Positions 63,674-64,000 of a DNA stretch of 64,000 nt are shown here, piece after piece. Source of the stretch: Salipiger thiooxidans (GTDB taxonomy: Bacteria > Pseudomonadota > Alphaproteobacteria > Rhodobacterales > Rhodobacteraceae); the NCBI RefSeq assembly GCF_900102075.1, contig NZ_FNAV01000007.1, forward strand, positions 229,974 to 293,973, written 5' to 3'. Every line of letters begins with the position of its first letter. Within the stretch, counting starts at the first letter, position 1. The position numbers and the translations under genes are program-made. The notes beneath the pieces were generated by a model, which saw nothing but the letters and a program-made list of their open reading frames with translations, did no database searches and had not been told where the DNA came from.

Positions 63674-64000
63674 CTACTTGAAGCGCGACTCCCATGACCT
63701 GCGAGGGTAGGGGCGTCGGCCGATTTCCTCCATCATCTTTTCTCGGAAGACCTCGGCCGGGGTCCTCCAGCCGAGGCATTTGCGGGGCGTGTTGTTGAGC
63801 TGGTCGCAGAGTTGCTTCAGCTCGGGCTCTGTCATGGCAGCGACGTCACGCTGCCTTGGAAGCCAGCGGCGGAGCCGGCGGTTGGTGTTCTCGACTGTGC
63901 CTTTCTGCCAAGGCGAGGAGGGGTCGCAGAACCACGTTTGGGTTCCGAGCTGGGCCTGCAGGTGCGGCCATGACACGAATTCCGTGCCGCGGTCGAAGGT
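63674..64000 (-). mobile_element. IS30-family transposase, C-terminal part, running off the window
   Basis: The last 108 codons of an IS30 transposase. FDRGTEF (catalytic Asp region), CDPSSPWQKGTVENTNRRLRRWLP (catalytic Glu) and LNNTPRKCLGWRTPAEVF are canonical. The frame is intact as far as the window edge, so the element may still be active. Confidence 0.92.

Overview
The window is GC-rich DNA from an alphaproteobacterium, most probably a marine or roseobacter-type member of the Rhodobacteraceae. The evidence is a complete beta-hydroxyaspartate (BHA) cycle cluster with its IclR regulator, a Rhodobacteraceae-style xdhABC/puuD/uraH purine set, and Paracoccus-like mox genes. No rRNA, tRNA or CRISPR array was seen.

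Layout. 1-3.9 kb: tail of an ABC ATPase, then a complete OsmF/YehYXW osmoprotectant importer on the minus strand. 4.2-12.2 kb: a two-component pair (minus) divergent from a seven-gene MoxR-DUF58-VWA-VWA-TPR-BatD-type operon (plus), with a perfect 21-bp palindrome between them. 12.2-14.7 kb: an MFS exporter and its divergent LysR regulator, then an IS5-family remnant and a long perfect inverted repeat. 15.0-20.3 kb: a DeoR regulator divergent from phnDCEE-like transporter genes and an unusual HAD-IIA hydrolase.

20.7-42.5 kb is the core of the window. Purine catabolism genes (puuD, LysR, uraH, a puuE-uraD fusion, allA, an NCS2 permease, and further right allE, guaD, a second permease and xdhCBA with another LysR) flank the BHA cycle (bhcD, bhcC, bhcB, bhcA, bhcR). 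Read as a pathway: guanine to xanthine (guaD), xanthine to urate (xdhAB), urate to 5-hydroxyisourate (puuD), to OHCU (uraH), to allantoin and allantoate (puuE-uraD fusion), ureidoglycine to ureidoglycolate (allE), then glyoxylate plus urea (allA). The bhc enzymes condense two glyoxylates into oxaloacetate/aspartate. The one step not encoded here is allantoate amidohydrolase (allC).

42.5-54.9 kb: a possible FAD-oxidase remnant, MgtC/SapB protein, a divergent GlgC-like pyrophosphorylase with treZ-treY (trehalose from maltooligosaccharides), a paoABC molybdenum aldehyde oxidoreductase, an HWE histidine kinase and a 59-residue membrane protein. 55-56.1 kb is a graveyard of insertion-sequence fragments. 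56.2-61.2 kb: two AraC regulators, a family VIII esterase and a Baeyer-Villiger-type monooxygenase, which together suggest ketone-to-ester-to-alcohol/acid catabolism. 61.8-64 kb: a MATE exporter, a small glyoxalase-related protein and the end of an IS30 transposase that runs off the window.
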